Shown here in pieces: positions 5,571 to 6,074 of a DNA stretch of 6,074 bases. The position numbers and the translations under genes are program-made. Each line of letters starts with the position of its first letter. Position 1 is the first letter of the stretch. Source of the stretch: Bog-756 sp050011635 (lineage in GTDB: Bacteria; Actinomycetota; Acidimicrobiia; Acidimicrobiales; RAAP-2); contig JBEKIU010000219.1 of the NCBI GenBank assembly GCA_050011635.1, positions 1-6,074 on the forward strand, given 5' to 3'. The notes below the pieces were generated by a model, which saw only the letters and a list, made by a program, of their open reading frames with translations, did not search any database and had not been told where the DNA came from.

Positions 5571-6074
5571 TCAATCCCCCGTGCGCTGATCCACCGGCCC
5601 CGCCGATCGGGCCGTCCACCGGCCGTCGCGCCGCTCCACCACCACGGGCACGCCGAAGGCGGCGGAGACCGCCTCCCCGGTGAGGACATCGGCCACCGGG
5701 CCCGACCCGACCATGGCCGCGCCGCGGAGCAGGGCGGCGTGGGTCACCCCGGGCGGGATCTCCTCCAGATGGTGGGTGACCAGCACCAGCGGAGGGACGG
5801 CCGGGTCGGCGGCCAGATCGGCCAGGCGGGCCAGCAGCCGCTCTCTGGCTCCGAGGTCCAGCCCGGCCGCGGGCTCGTCCATCAACAGGAGCTCCGGGTC
5901 GGCCATCAGGGCCCGGGCCAGCAGGACCTGTTGGCGCTCGCCCTCGGACAGCAGGCCGAAGGGCCGCTCGGCGAAGACCTGTCCGCCGAAACCGGCCTGG
6001 TCGAGCAACGTGCGGGCCTGGTCCCGGTCCTCGTCGGTGTACTCGTGCCACCAGGTTTCCAACGCGGCGTGGCG
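5571..6074 (-). CDS. ABC transporter ATP-binding protein, C-terminal two thirds (partial)
   Basis: The frame enters from the right edge and runs 167 codons to a TGA at 5571. Counting from the edge, it has the ABC signature LSEGERQQ (42-49), Walker B LLLMDEP (62-68, Asp66 and catalytic Glu67), the D-loop AGLD (70-73), and the switch histidine in LVTHH (H101). The Q-loop and Walker A lie outside the window. It would bind and hydrolyse ATP to power a membrane transporter. The short C-terminal tail FGVPVVVERRDGRWTAR resembles stand-alone ATPases of the YlmA/ModF and iron-complex importer type, but no permease is visible, so the substrate stays open. A TTG at 6062 could be read as a start, yet the frame continues to the edge and the domain would lack Walker A, so it is treated as truncated by the window. 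Confidence 0.92.
   Translation of the reverse strand, partial: RHAALETWWHEYTDEDRDQARTLLDQAGFGGQVFAERPFGLLSEGERQQVLLARALMADPELLLMDEPAAGLDLGARERLLARLADLAADPAVPPLVLVTHHLEEIPPGVTHAALLRGAAMVGSGPVADVLTGEAVSAAFGVPVVVERRDGRWTARSAGPVDQRTGD

Noticed and set aside
3773..6074. One operon of ABC ATPase, amidohydrolase and Rv2466c-like genes
   Set aside because: The genes share a strand, but gaps of 162 and 112 bp with possible hairpins argue against tight coupling, and the functions do not obviously connect.

Overview
The window is very GC-rich with almost exclusively G/C third codon positions. It carries two actinobacterial marker families: a SepX/GlpR-type division membrane protein and a homologue of the mycothiol-dependent reductase Rv2466c. 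A mycothiol-making member of the Actinomycetota is therefore likely. Something in or near the Acidimicrobiia is my guess, but the sequence does not prove it. The region reads as chromosomal. I see no transposase, phage gene, integrase, CRISPR array, tRNA or rRNA.

Layout, left to right. (1) 1-141: the 5' end of an unrecognised minus-strand gene with a Gln/Thr/Ala-rich start, cut by the window edge. (2) 142-332: an intergenic stretch with a degenerate ~20-bp tandem repeat and a hairpin that may terminate the next gene. (3) 333-1253, minus: a three-membrane-segment SepX/GlpR-like protein with a repeat-rich disordered linker. (4) 1423-2046, minus: a TetR-family repressor with a WHG-like C-terminal domain, divergent from (5) 2117-3751, plus: a 14-helix DHA2 (EmrB/QacA type) drug-efflux permease. 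The 70 bp between them hold an extended -10 promoter framed by an exact inverted repeat, the usual arrangement for a repressor controlling its own efflux pump. (6) 3773-4420, minus: an Rv2466c-like DsbA-fold protein, convergent with the permease, with a CPWA instead of a CPWC active site. (7) 4533-5408, minus: an amidohydrolase-fold protein that has lost most of the usual metal ligands. (8) 5571-6074, minus: the C-terminal two thirds of an ABC-transporter ATPase, cut by the right edge.

The only clear functional unit is the TetR/permease pair. Items 6, 7 and 8 are co-directional but separated by 112 and 162 bp, so they are probably not one tight operon. No multi-gene system of an obviously new kind is visible. 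The points most worth a second look are the metal-ligand-poor amidohydrolase, the monothiol Rv2466c homologue, the repressor/operator layout, and the in-frame tandem repeats in two proteins.
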